From: Acidobacteriota bacterium
GTDB lineage: Bacteria > Acidobacteriota > Blastocatellia > RBC074
Assembly: GCA_017991275.1 (NCBI GenBank)
Contig: JAGNMH010000166.1
Span: forward strand, 1 to 9,009
DNA length: 9,009 nucleotides
Direction: 5' to 3'
The position numbers were made by a program, and so were the translations under genes. Under the pieces are notes generated by a model. The model made no database searches. It was not told the origin of the DNA and saw only the letters and a program-made list of their open reading frames with translations. Below, one piece after another: positions 1-6,350 of the stretch; the stretch's first letter is position 1; each line of letters begins with the position of its first letter.

Positions 1-11
1 CATAACATGGA

Positions 12-42
12 GTTGAGCCGCACGCCTGCGGCGTCGGCTAAC
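12..42. repeat. Short REP-like palindrome at the window edge
   Basis: Bases 12-26 pair with 30-42 around a TGC loop. The stem is about 13 bp with two single-base bulges on the left arm. The core is GC-rich (ACGCC/GGCGT). It lies in non-coding DNA with no T-run after it on either strand, so a repeat is likelier than a terminator. The left context beyond the window is unknown. Confidence 0.5.
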
Positions 43-74
43 TCAGGCGCTTTTAAGTGTCGGCTCGAACGAAA

Positions 75-141
75 GTTGAGTTTTTGCGGAGTACGAACTT
101 CCCGTCAGGGAAGTTCGTTGTACTCCGCAAGAAAACTCAAC
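75..141. repeat. Long imperfect hairpin (67 bp)
   Basis: The left arm 75-103 (from GTTGAG to ACTTCCC) is matched by the reverse complement of 108-141 (GGGAAGTT to CTCAAC), with a 4-base GTCA loop. The right arm is 34 bases against 29 on the left; the difference is two small bulges of 2 and 3 bases. The stem carries GCGGAGTAC and GAACTTCCC on both sides. It is non-coding; a short frame that crosses it on the plus strand has no gene-like character. It looks like a dispersed intergenic palindrome or the remnant of a small non-autonomous element. No flanking target duplication is visible. Confidence 0.6.
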
Positions 142-184
142 ATGAATTAGACGGCGGATACGAAGCATCTACTATTAGATGCTT

Positions 185-282
185 GTTTGTAATACTAGAA
201 ACCTGGTTTGTAATACCAGAAACCTTTTGGCTTCTAGTATTACAAACTTTTCGATTTTCTCTGGTTTGTAGTACTAGAAACC
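185..282. repeat. Array of four ~19-20 bp near-palindromic repeats
   Basis: Copies lie at 185-203 (GTTTGTAATACTAGAAACC), 205-224 (GGTTTGTAATACCAGAAACC), 229-247 (inverted, CTTCTAGTATTACAAAC core) and 263-282 (GGTTTGTAGTACTAGAAACC). The last copy is itself a palindrome apart from one mismatched pair. Three copies are direct and one is inverted. Copies 3 and 4 overlap the 3' end of the 240-617 gene and supply its stop codon. The spacers differ in length (1, 4 and 15 bases), which does not fit a CRISPR array. Confidence 0.7.
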
Positions 283-617
283 TTTCGGAGTTCGATCCGG
301 GCTTCCAGACCGAGTGCCACAGCCTGATCGTAGCGTAAGTGCCAGACTTTATGCTGTGGAAACCATTTGCCGCCGGCGAGTTTTACTTTGCGTTGCAGTT
401 CAACCTCATTCAATTCAACGCGGACTCCAACCAGCTTGTCGGGCTTGATCGGCGGTGGAGACCAAGTGGATTCCTCCACGATCAATTCAACCGTTTTGAA
501 ACGTTTGCGGCTCTGTTCGTCATAACGATAGCGGACGCAGACCAGACGAGAACCGTAAAGCTCCACGAGCTTTATCGTTCCTTTCTGCCCCGGTTTCAGC
601 TTCGAGCGTGCCTGCAT
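240..617 (-). CDS. Small hypothetical protein with a GGKWxxxxxxW motif
   Basis: The frame encodes 125 residues. It starts at an ATG with AGGAG eight bases upstream (626-630), a good ribosome site. I do not recognise a named function. The N-terminal half is basic and beta-rich in character, with GSRLVCVRYRYDEQ near residue 22. The second half carries VELNEVELQRKVKLAGGKW and then VWHLRYDQAVALGLEARI. The pattern 'GGKW, seven residues, WHL' recalls small WxxxxxxW modules such as DUF5710 or HARP-like motifs, but this is resemblance only. I recall similar small proteins being common in bacterial genomes, often unlinked to a clear pathway. The last 15 or so residues (VSSTTNQRKSKSL) are translated from two palindromic repeat copies, so the ancestral C-terminus was probably near LGLEARIEL. 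It has its own candidate promoter at 684-712, after the VWA gene. Confidence 0.72.
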   Translation of the reverse strand: MQARSKLKPGQKGTIKLVELYGSRLVCVRYRYDEQSRKRFKTVELIVEESTWSPPPIKPDKLVGVRVELNEVELQRKVKLAGGKWFPQHKVWHLRYDQAVALGLEARIELRKVSSTTNQRKSKSL

Positions 618-673
618 CGTTGAAGCTCCTGATTGGTTTTAGTTGTTGATAACGCCGAGCGGCTTTACTGCAA

Positions 674-701
674 GACGGCGCGGAGTATAGTCCGCGCCGT
701 C
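674..701. promoter_or_regulatory. Perfect 11-bp inverted repeat, operator-like
   Basis: GACGGCGCGGA (674-684) is repeated exactly inverted at 691-701, around the six bases GTATAG. On the minus strand the centre reads CTATAC, which overlaps the candidate -10 hexamer of the next gene. After the palindrome on the minus strand comes TTGCAGTAAAG, with no T-run, so it does not look like an intrinsic terminator for the VWA gene. The position fits a repressor operator; a REP-type repeat is the alternative. Confidence 0.5.
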
Positions 702-712
702 ACCTCAAGCAA
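684..712 (-). promoter_or_regulatory. Candidate sigma-70-type promoter for the 240-617 gene
   Basis: On the minus strand, TTGCTT (plus coordinates 707-712) and TATACT (684-689) are separated by exactly 17 bases. This would start transcription near 677 and give a leader of about 60 bases before the ATG at 617. The -10 box lies inside the 674-701 palindrome. This is prediction from sequence only, and primary sigma consensus in this phylum is assumed. Confidence 0.4.
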
Positions 713-776
713 TAAATTTGTGTTGGGCGAAATGGCTACTGGGTGGCAAAAGGGAAGGTTTAATTCAAACAGGGCT

Positions 777-1781
777 TCAATCGGGTTTTGTGACGCTCTG
801 GCGTTCGCGAGCAAAGTAGCCTTGACGGGTTTTGATGATAATTTGGCCTTCGCGTTTTGCGGTTTCGCCGGTTACTGAAAGGCTGACTTTGCGAAACCTG
901 CCGTCGCGCGAAGAGTTGGCGGGCGAGTAACCAATGCTGTAACGGGTTCGCAGGTGACTGATTAAATCCGCCAGTCGTTGGTTGACGGTTGCCGTGTCGG
1001 AAATCATGACCTCACCTCCGGTTGGTTCGGCAAATTCGTCTACGCGAACCGTCCAGTTGTACTTTTCGCCACGGTTACGCATGAAAAGCTTCAGCGTCTT
1101 GGAGTTTTCTCCGCCGATGACAATGCCGCAAACTACCGTGCTGTGTTCCAGCAAGCGTTCGTTGACTTCGGCAATCGTGGGATTGGTGAAGGTATTCATG
1201 GTGGCTATATTGTCTGTAACGACGATTATGACGCGCCGACTGAGCTTGTCGTGAGCTTTGTCCATTTGCAAGACGGCATCGTAAAGCGAAGTGTGAATTG
1301 AAGTTCCGACCCCGACAAAAGACTTATCCAGCGTGCGACTGATTTGTTCGACTATGGCTTTGCGGTCGCGCGTGAAGTCTTGCAGCAGCCGCGTCTGATC
1401 GGCAAAAGTCATCAAAGCTACTTCGTCTTCCGGTCGCAAATTATTCATCGCCTGCAAGGCTCCGTTGCGAATTTCCTGTATGACGGGCCGGACACTGGCA
1501 CTCATATCCAACAGCAAAAGGATTGAAAGAGGCAACCTGTCTTGGCTGAAATGGACTATCTCCTGTCCCAAGCCGTCTTCGGTAAGCAAAAAATCTTCGC
1601 GGCGCAAAGAAGTAATCGCTCGGCCATCTTTCTTCCGCAAAACCTGGGCATCCAGAACCACCAAATCTGTATTGATCTTGATGACTTCAGTGCTTTGCGC
1701 CGGTTCCTGTGTATAGACCGGCACAGCCACGATGAAGATCAAGGCCAACAAGAGCAAGGTTTTTCGGACTGATAGATTCAT
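777..1781 (-). CDS. Secreted von Willebrand factor A protein, acidobacterial type
   Basis: The protein has 334 residues. Residues 1-24 form a signal peptide (basic NLSVRK, then a leucine/valine-rich core, likely cut near VYT/QEP), so it acts outside the cytoplasm. Residues about 31-83 form the usual beta-rich lead-in, with LVVLDAQV and a DFLLTEDG-like block. The VWA fold follows: strand LSILLLLDMSAS (DxSxS metal site, D92-S94-S96), threonine at about 160 in GVGTSIHTSLYDAV, and VVTD with D190, so the metal-ion-dependent adhesion site looks intact. The C-terminus (HLRTRYSIGYSPAN, DGRFRKVSL, RQGYFA) matches the layout described for VWFA-related Acidobacterial proteins. The likely role is binding of a protein partner through a divalent metal; the partner is unknown. 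The ATG has only a weak AAGG upstream. It starts 51 nt after malQ ends, so the two may share a transcript. Confidence 0.9.
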   Translation of the reverse strand: MNLSVRKTLLLLALIFIVAVPVYTQEPAQSTEVIKINTDLVVLDAQVLRKKDGRAITSLRREDFLLTEDGLGQEIVHFSQDRLPLSILLLLDMSASVRPVIQEIRNGALQAMNNLRPEDEVALMTFADQTRLLQDFTRDRKAIVEQISRTLDKSFVGVGTSIHTSLYDAVLQMDKAHDKLSRRVIIVVTDNIATMNTFTNPTIAEVNERLLEHSTVVCGIVIGGENSKTLKLFMRNRGEKYNWTVRVDEFAEPTGGEVMISDTATVNQRLADLISHLRTRYSIGYSPANSSRDGRFRKVSLSVTGETAKREGQIIIKTRQGYFARERQSVTKPD

Positions 1782-1800
1782 TTTCAGATGCCTTGATGCT

Positions 1801-1829
1801 AAGACCTGCTTCCTACCGGTAACGGTCTT
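1801..1829. repeat. Small inverted repeat between malQ and the VWA gene
   Basis: AAGACC (1801-1806) pairs with GGTCTT (1824-1829), and the 17-base loop holds the palindrome TACCGGTA (1814-1821). It lies just after the malQ stop. It has no following T-run on the minus strand, so it is at most an attenuation or processing structure, and it may be chance. Confidence 0.25.
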
Positions 1830-1832
1830 GAC

Positions 1833-3413
1833 TCAGGCTTGATGATTGAGTTGAGCTGACCTAGCACGATTGCGCCCGTAAATTTCAGTTAGCTCAGCCA
1901 GTCGTAAGCCAAGCTCCGGCGTCAGTTCTTCTGCTTGAAAGCGCCAACTCCAATTGCCGCTTTCGCGTGACGGAACGTTCATTCGCGCTTCGCTGCCACA
2001 GCCCAAGACATCCTGCAAAGGAATAATTGCTGTGTCGGCAACTGAGGCCAATGCCAGTCGAATGAAATCCCAATTGATTTCGCTACCGTCAGTGTCCAAG
2101 TATTTAAGAACGAACTCGCGTTCGCGGTTGACCTGTTCGGCGCTGTGGGTGCTGGCGTTTCCTTCAGTAAACCAGCCGACCGTGGTGTCGTTATCGTGAG
2201 TGCCGGTGTAAACAACCGAGTTCGGTGAAAAGCTGTAAGGTTTATTCTTGTCTTCTCCGGGATCAATGCCAAATGCAAACTGCAAGACATACATTCCTGG
2301 AAATCGGAATTCCTGGCGCAGTTGCTCGACTTCAGGAGTGATGAAACCCAGGTCTTCGGCGATGATGGGTAGTTCGCCGTCAGAATCCGCAAAAGCCTGT
2401 TTGATGGCGTTGAACAAATCCGCGCCTGGGCCGGATTCCCAACTTCCATTGATGGCGGTGGTTTCTCCGGCTGGAACAGCCCAATGCTTTTCAAATCCGC
2501 GAAAGTGATCCAACCTGATGATGTCCACCAGTGAAAGTGTGGCTCGAATGCGATTAACCCACCACTGATAACCGTCTTTTGCCATCAGCTCCCAACGATA
2601 AAGCGGATTTCCCCAGAGCTGTCCGGTTTTGCTGAAATAATCCGGCGGCACGCCTGCGACTGCGGTCGGCTGGCCTTCTTTGTCCAGATGAAAAAGATGG
2701 GGATTCGCCCAAACGTCCGCCGAATCGTGAGCCACAAAGATCGGAATGTCGCCGATGATCTTGATGCCTTTGCCGTTGGCATAAGCGGCCAGCTTCAACC
2801 ATTGTTTGAAAAACAGGTACTGCCAGAATTTGTGACGGCTGATTTCGACTGCGTTGTTTTCACGAAAGTAGTGCATCGCCTCATCCTGGCGATCGCGCAA
2901 AAGCGGCTGCCATTTTGTCCATTCATCACCGCCATGCTGATCCTTGATTGCTCGGAATGCGGCGTAATCTTCCAGCCACCAGGCGGCTTGATTGGCAAAA
3001 TTCAGATAATCGGCTTTTTCCTGATTAGAACCGTGGTCGGCAAAATTATCGTAAGCCATTGCCAAAACTTGGCTTTTGAATTCAATCACCTGGCCGTAAT
3101 CAACTCTGTCAATTGAGAGCTTTGACGCTTGGACCAGATCATCTGGATCAAGCAATCCATCTTCAACCAAGGCTTCAAGGTTGATTAACAATGGATTTCC
3201 GGCAAATGCTGAAAAACACTGGTAGGGCGAATCCCCATAACCGGTCGGCCCCAGCGGCAAAACCTGCCATAGACTTTGCCCAGCGGCTTCCAGAAAATCT
3301 ACAAAGTCATAGGCCGATTTTCCCAGATCGCCAATGCCATTAACTTGGGACGAAGACGCCGATGGCAAAGACGTGGGATGCAGCAGGATTCCACTTGCCC
3401 GTCGAAAACTCAT
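1833..3413 (-). CDS. malQ: 4-alpha-glucanotransferase (amylomaltase, GH77)
   Basis: MalQ transfers alpha-1,4-glucan segments between maltodextrins and releases glucose; it is cytoplasmic and works in glycogen or maltodextrin turnover. From the ATG at 3413 the protein has 526 residues, the length of the compact amylomaltase class rather than the longer E. coli type. Visible GH77 hallmarks: RRASGILLHPTSLPS at the N-terminus, LWQVLPLGPTGYGDSPYQ near 50, DIPIFVAHDSADVW near 225, the PPDYFSKTGQLWGNPLYRW loop near 257, the nucleophile in IIRLDHFRG (about D302), the acid/base in IIAEDLGF (about E353) and the third carboxylate in YTGTHDNDTT (about D407). All three catalytic acids are present. A GTG three codons earlier (3422) is possible, but GGAG at 3425-3428 sits only two bases before it and eleven before the ATG, so ATG is preferred. 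Confidence 0.96.
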   Translation of the reverse strand: MSFRRASGILLHPTSLPSASSSQVNGIGDLGKSAYDFVDFLEAAGQSLWQVLPLGPTGYGDSPYQCFSAFAGNPLLINLEALVEDGLLDPDDLVQASKLSIDRVDYGQVIEFKSQVLAMAYDNFADHGSNQEKADYLNFANQAAWWLEDYAAFRAIKDQHGGDEWTKWQPLLRDRQDEAMHYFRENNAVEISRHKFWQYLFFKQWLKLAAYANGKGIKIIGDIPIFVAHDSADVWANPHLFHLDKEGQPTAVAGVPPDYFSKTGQLWGNPLYRWELMAKDGYQWWVNRIRATLSLVDIIRLDHFRGFEKHWAVPAGETTAINGSWESGPGADLFNAIKQAFADSDGELPIIAEDLGFITPEVEQLRQEFRFPGMYVLQFAFGIDPGEDKNKPYSFSPNSVVYTGTHDNDTTVGWFTEGNASTHSAEQVNREREFVLKYLDTDGSEINWDFIRLALASVADTAIIPLQDVLGCGSEARMNVPSRESGNWSWRFQAEELTPELGLRLAELTEIYGRNRARSAQLNHQA

Positions 3414-3465
3414 TTCTTTCACTTCTCCATGATGGTTGCACTCTTATTGGTTTGATACGACGTGG

Positions 3466-3474
3466 ATTCTAGCA
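3466..3474 (-). promoter_or_regulatory. Candidate extended -10 promoter element for malQ
   Basis: On the minus strand the sequence reads TGCTAGAAT, an extended -10 motif (TGn plus TAGAAT). A start about seven bases further would leave a leader of roughly 45 bases before the ATG at 3413. No convincing -35 hexamer lies at 17 bases, which extended -10 promoters tolerate. Weak evidence. Confidence 0.3.
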
Positions 3475-3488
3475 CAGGCAAAAAGCAT

Positions 3489-3540
3489 GTAATCCCGCCT
3501 TCAGGCGGAATCGGCCTATTCCGCCTGAAGGCGGGACTAC
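3489..3540. repeat. REP-like palindrome with GCCTGAAGGCGG core
   Basis: Bases 3493-3511 and 3518-3536 are perfect inverted copies of 19 bp around the loop CGGCCT. The match continues with GTA/TAC after one mismatch, giving 23-bp arms. Each arm carries the smaller palindrome GCCTTCAGGC or GCCTGAAGGC. It lies between malQ and the convergent end of the transcript from 5634, outside genes. The same 12-base core GCCTGAAGGCGG recurs at 6339-6350, so this is a dispersed family in the genome. Confidence 0.75.
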
Positions 3541-3546
3541 GAACTT

Positions 3547-3593
3547 AAAAACAAATAGGCTGGCAGAGAACTTAATCTCTGCCAGCCTATTTG
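3547..3593 (-). terminator. Rho-independent terminator of the 3652-5634 gene
   Basis: CAAATAGGCTGGCAGAGA (3552-3569) and its exact inverted copy (3576-3593) form an 18-bp stem around a six-base ACTTAA loop. On the minus strand the stem is followed by TTTTTAAG (A-run 3547-3551 on plus), a short U-tract. It lies 58 bases after the stop codon of the gene it would terminate. The stem plus the correctly oriented U-tract makes this the clearest terminator in the window. Confidence 0.82.
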
Positions 3594-3651
3594 AACTTAC
3601 AACCTGCTTAAAACGACTTCAGCAAGTTCCAGCGCAAACGCTTGCTGGAAA

Positions 3652-5634
3652 TTACGGATTTGTCTGCGGGCAGGAAGAGCAACGCATTGCTGCCGGAAAT
3701 GCCGGTGCCGATGTGTAGAAGAACCCAGCGCCTGGCGTAAAGATGACTTGCGGATCATCTTTTGGATTTCCATCAGCTTTGACTCCTTTGAAGAAGTCTC
3801 CGCCGTCAACAGCGTAAAAAGTAAGTGCACCTGACGATGCATGAACACGAATTGTCGCAGCCGTTTTGCCGTTGTCTCGGAAGAAAGTAATTATCTCTTC
3901 TCCGTGACTGGCATCATGCACCCATTTCCAGGTGCCGGCTTCGGCAGGCACGGGGTCTTGATAGGTTTTGTAACCTTGCGAAACCCAGGAGCCGTCTTCG
4001 TTGATCAGCAATGACATGGTGAAATCAGTCATGTCGAATTTGTCAGTCGAGTTGAAGTGCGTGACACCTCTGGAATCAATCTGATATTCGACGTGCCAAC
4101 GACCAATCATGTTCTCAGGATACGAATGCTCGCGCAGGTTGCGATTGCCAGCCGGAGCCGGATCGCGCCAGCATTCTTTTGTTTCCTGGTCGCAATGGAC
4201 CGGTGAATAGGCTGTGCCATCGTCTCCGTAACCGCTGAACTTGGCCTTGGCCGCCAGAGCATCAATTGGCGGACGAGTGCGGATACGTTCGTTGCCGTCA
4301 ACTCGGCCATCGGTGTCTTCGCCTGGCAGCGGAATGGTCTTGTCCCAATAATCGGCAAAATCCAAAACCCAATGATAGGTTCCTTCACCGTTATAGCTAC
4401 GTCCAATTCCGACAACTTTCCACTCAGGCCTGAGCAGCATTTCTGCGTTTTCGACGTATGACACTGTGAAATTGAAGAAAGCTTCCAAGTCAACAAACCG
4501 GGATACCAACACAAGCGTGTCGAACTTTGTTTCTTCAAGTTTAGGGAATCCGAAAGCGCGGGCACGCATCCACGGGCCAAAGCCATTCGAATCGGATTTG
4601 CTGACTTCATTACGCGGTGCCAGGTCTCTGGCCAGCGCATCGCCCGACATTGTCAGGGAAATCGAAGCCCGCACCGGGCCAAGACCTCTCGACGCTCGGT
4701 ATTTGTTAAGCAAATAAAGGAATTCGCTCTCCTGGTCGTCCAGAGGAATTGCCGATCCCATTCCACCGTCAGGAAGCACATAGGGGATGCCCGGCTTCGG
4801 GCGCAACCCTTCATAACGCCGACGCGGATTTGGGTCAGCCCCATCCGGAGTCGTTGCCGCTGCCGTGTTGGAAGGAGGCGACAGATTCGCGCTATGGCTG
4901 TTCTCGTTGTACTTCATGTTGTAGTAGTACGTGGTACGAGGTTTCAGATCCATGTCTATGTAACTGTTCAGATTGGCTCCGATGGCCCCAATCATCACGA
5001 AGTTCTTTGGATCGTCAGACGAAGCGCGATAAATGCGCAAAGAAGCTACATGAGCCAAGCCTGGGATCGCCCATCTCAACTCAATCTGGTTAGCGGAAAG
5101 GGCTTTCGCACTGAGAGTTTGAATCGCACTGCCTATCGAAGGGTCTTCCAGGGTGATTTGCGGCTCATCAGTTGTATTTTTCCCATTACCGATGTCGGTT
5201 CCGGCTGGCAGGGTCGTTGCCCTGGCCGGGTTTGACGGTGATGATAATTGAGCAGGCTTTTTCTCCTGAGTTTGGATTCGATAAACCCAGGTGCTTTTTG
5301 CCTTCAAGCCAGAATCAACATACCTCAATGCGTTTGGAGGGAGTGAGGTAAGAAAAACAAAGTTGTCCGGCTCTGTGTAATGCGCACGGTAAATGCGAAT
5401 TCCACCGATAACTCCGGGGTTGTTTATACGCCAGCTCAGACTAATCTGAGATTCCGAAACAGGCGTTGCGTTAAGTTCGATTGATTGCACTTTGTTGCCA
5501 AACTGTGCGAATACTGGGGTGTTTGCACCAAAAACTATCAAGCAGCTCAGCAAAAAAGCAGCAACCAACACTGTAGAGAATTTTCGATTGTTATTTTTTT
5601 CGACTTCCGAGATATATGTGTTACGAGGCACCAT
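3652..5634 (-). CDS. Secreted FN3-FN3-CAP-like protein, paralogue A
   Basis: The preferred ATG (5634) has GGAG seven bases upstream and the same ATGGTGCC context as the paralogue at 8646; the frame stays open 21 codons further up but without a ribosome site. The protein has 660 residues. A long n-region with KNNN precedes a hydrophobic core (about 20-42), with likely cleavage at VFA/Q. Two FN3-like domains follow (about 48-142 and 170-262), each with an IRIYRA/LRIYRA strand and a SPPSN/SSPSN end block. A CAP/SCP-like domain spans about 300-430: FLYLLNKYRASRGLGP, then NAEMLLRPEWKVVGIG and WVLDFADYW. The usual CAP histidines are not visible. After an acidic EDTDGRVDGNE loop (about 439-449) and a cysteine pair (C481, C488) comes a beta-rich C-terminal module (about 505-640) that I cannot assign. 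The unique tail ends in CSSC. Function is unknown; adhesion or glycan/protein binding at the surface is inference. Confidence 0.85.
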   Translation of the reverse strand: MVPRNTYISEVEKNNNRKFSTVLVAAFLLSCLIVFGANTPVFAQFGNKVQSIELNATPVSESQISLSWRINNPGVIGGIRIYRAHYTEPDNFVFLTSLPPNALRYVDSGLKAKSTWVYRIQTQEKKPAQLSSPSNPARATTLPAGTDIGNGKNTTDEPQITLEDPSIGSAIQTLSAKALSANQIELRWAIPGLAHVASLRIYRASSDDPKNFVMIGAIGANLNSYIDMDLKPRTTYYYNMKYNENSHSANLSPPSNTAAATTPDGADPNPRRRYEGLRPKPGIPYVLPDGGMGSAIPLDDQESEFLYLLNKYRASRGLGPVRASISLTMSGDALARDLAPRNEVSKSDSNGFGPWMRARAFGFPKLEETKFDTLVLVSRFVDLEAFFNFTVSYVENAEMLLRPEWKVVGIGRSYNGEGTYHWVLDFADYWDKTIPLPGEDTDGRVDGNERIRTRPPIDALAAKAKFSGYGDDGTAYSPVHCDQETKECWRDPAPAGNRNLREHSYPENMIGRWHVEYQIDSRGVTHFNSTDKFDMTDFTMSLLINEDGSWVSQGYKTYQDPVPAEAGTWKWVHDASHGEEIITFFRDNGKTAATIRVHASSGALTFYAVDGGDFFKGVKADGNPKDDPQVIFTPGAGFFYTSAPAFPAAMRCSSCPQTNP

Positions 5635-5828
5635 AATTCTTCTCCATAGATTCAGAAAGCATCGCTGCATTCTGATATTGTATTTCCTAACTTCCACCAG
5701 CTTTGTATTACCCGACCATCAGAAAACGTATTCGTGGCCAAACCAATACTAAGACCTATTCCAAAGCGCGATGCCAATAAGTACTGCCATCTCGTTTTGT
5801 ATTAGGCTCAACTAAAACTGTGAGGCCT

Positions 5829-5878
5829 GGTAATGCAAAATTGACCTGCTCGGGGTTTGCAGTTCAATCTACATTACC
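5829..5878. promoter_or_regulatory. Three-segment imperfect hairpin, possible structured leader
   Basis: Three nested paired blocks lie symmetrically: GGTAATG (5829-5835) with CATTACC (5872-5878), TTGA (5841-5844) with TCAA (5864-5867), and CTGC (5846-5849) with GCAG (5859-5862). The terminal loop is nine bases, with small internal loops between blocks. It is about 195 bases before the start of paralogue A. It could be a structured RNA leader or a protein site. It matches no riboswitch class I know. Confidence 0.4.
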
Positions 5879-5890
5879 GTCTGGAGCAAC

Positions 5891-5911
5891 TTCGACCGAG
5901 TTAAGGTCGAA
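5891..5911. promoter_or_regulatory. Perfect 7-bp dyad next to the larger hairpin
   Basis: TTCGACC (5891-5897) and GGTCGAA (5905-5911) are exact inverted copies around GAGTTAA. It lies 12 bases from the 5829-5878 hairpin, so the two stand as a tandem pair upstream of paralogue A. It has the size of a dimeric regulator site, but it may be chance. Confidence 0.35.
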
Positions 5912-6302
5912 CCGGCTAGTATGTCTATTAGGAAAACATGTTGGGTAGCTGTTTCGTTTTGGAGGGTAACTAAAAGACAAGTGTCCGCGAAACCATGTAC
6001 GGGGCACCATACTATAGTAGCCATCTCCACAAAACCTTCGCTGTCGTTAGGCCAATCTATTAAGGATCATTCCGCTTAAAGTCTGGGGAACATTGAATGG
6101 AATGATTTCCAGCTTGTGGCTAGATACCGGGGATGGTTGATTGACCAATTGCTAAGGTAATGCACATTTGGGATGCGATATTCTAATACTACGCTGGCGT
6201 TGAAACTGTCAAGCGATAAATTAGAAAACATGGCGCTACCACTTCTAAAGTTTTCCAGATTTCTGTCAATAAGCACAATTTTGAAAAAGCAATCTGAGTA
6301 AC

Positions 6303-6350
6303 CACCTTCAGGTAACCACTTTTATATCAACAGAATTTGCCTGAAGGCGG
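6303..6350. repeat. REP-like remnant with CCTTCAGG/CCTGAAGG arms
   Basis: An inverted pair CCTTCAGG and CCTGAAGG brackets about 29 bases of AT-rich sequence. The right part GCCTGAAGGCGG (6339-6350) is identical to the core of the palindrome at 3523-3534. It ends exactly where the 9-bp duplication of the MITE-like element begins (sharing base 6350), which suggests the element inserted beside or into a member of this repeat family. Confidence 0.45.

Larger units (their letters stand above)
5635..6302. other. Gene-free upstream region of paralogue A
   Basis: No convincing gene is present in these roughly 670 bases. The best minus-strand frame (6076-6276, GTG start, 66 codons) has no clear ribosome site and no recognisable motif. 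The base composition is more AT-rich than the coding parts. Besides the two hairpins at 5829-5911 I see no strong promoter; a TACAAT about 40 bases before the 5634 start lacks a matching -35. The region is long for a simple promoter and may hold a decayed gene or a long leader. Confidence 0.5.

Noticed and set aside
185..282. Possible CRISPR array
   Set aside because: Unit spacing is irregular (1, 4 and 15 bases), one unit is inverted, spacers are too short and no cas gene is present.
674..701. Palindrome as an intrinsic terminator of the VWA gene
   Set aside because: No T-run follows on the minus strand, and its centre coincides with a -10-like hexamer, so an operator or repeat is preferred.
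1979..2494. 171-codon minus-strand frame inside malQ
   Set aside because: It overlaps the well-supported malQ in another frame, and its serine/leucine-rich translation shows no domain.
2688..3116. 142-codon plus-strand frame opposite malQ
   Set aside because: It is antisense to conserved GH77 sequence, with no ribosome site or recognisable motif.
4107..4640. 177-codon minus-strand frame inside paralogue A
   Set aside because: It is a shadow of the 3652-5634 gene, which has paralogue support in its own frame.
5885..5920. Possible tRNA T-arm (GGTTCGACC on the minus strand)
   Set aside because: The flanking bases do not form the T-stem and no acceptor or anticodon arms can be placed around it.
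6040..6060. GTTAGGC resembling an integron attC core
   Set aside because: No matching inverse core lies at a suitable distance and no integrase or cassette is present.
6076..6276. 66-codon minus-strand frame as a small gene
   Set aside because: GTG start without a ribosome site, no motif, and it lies in an AT-rich gene-free region; chance is the better explanation.
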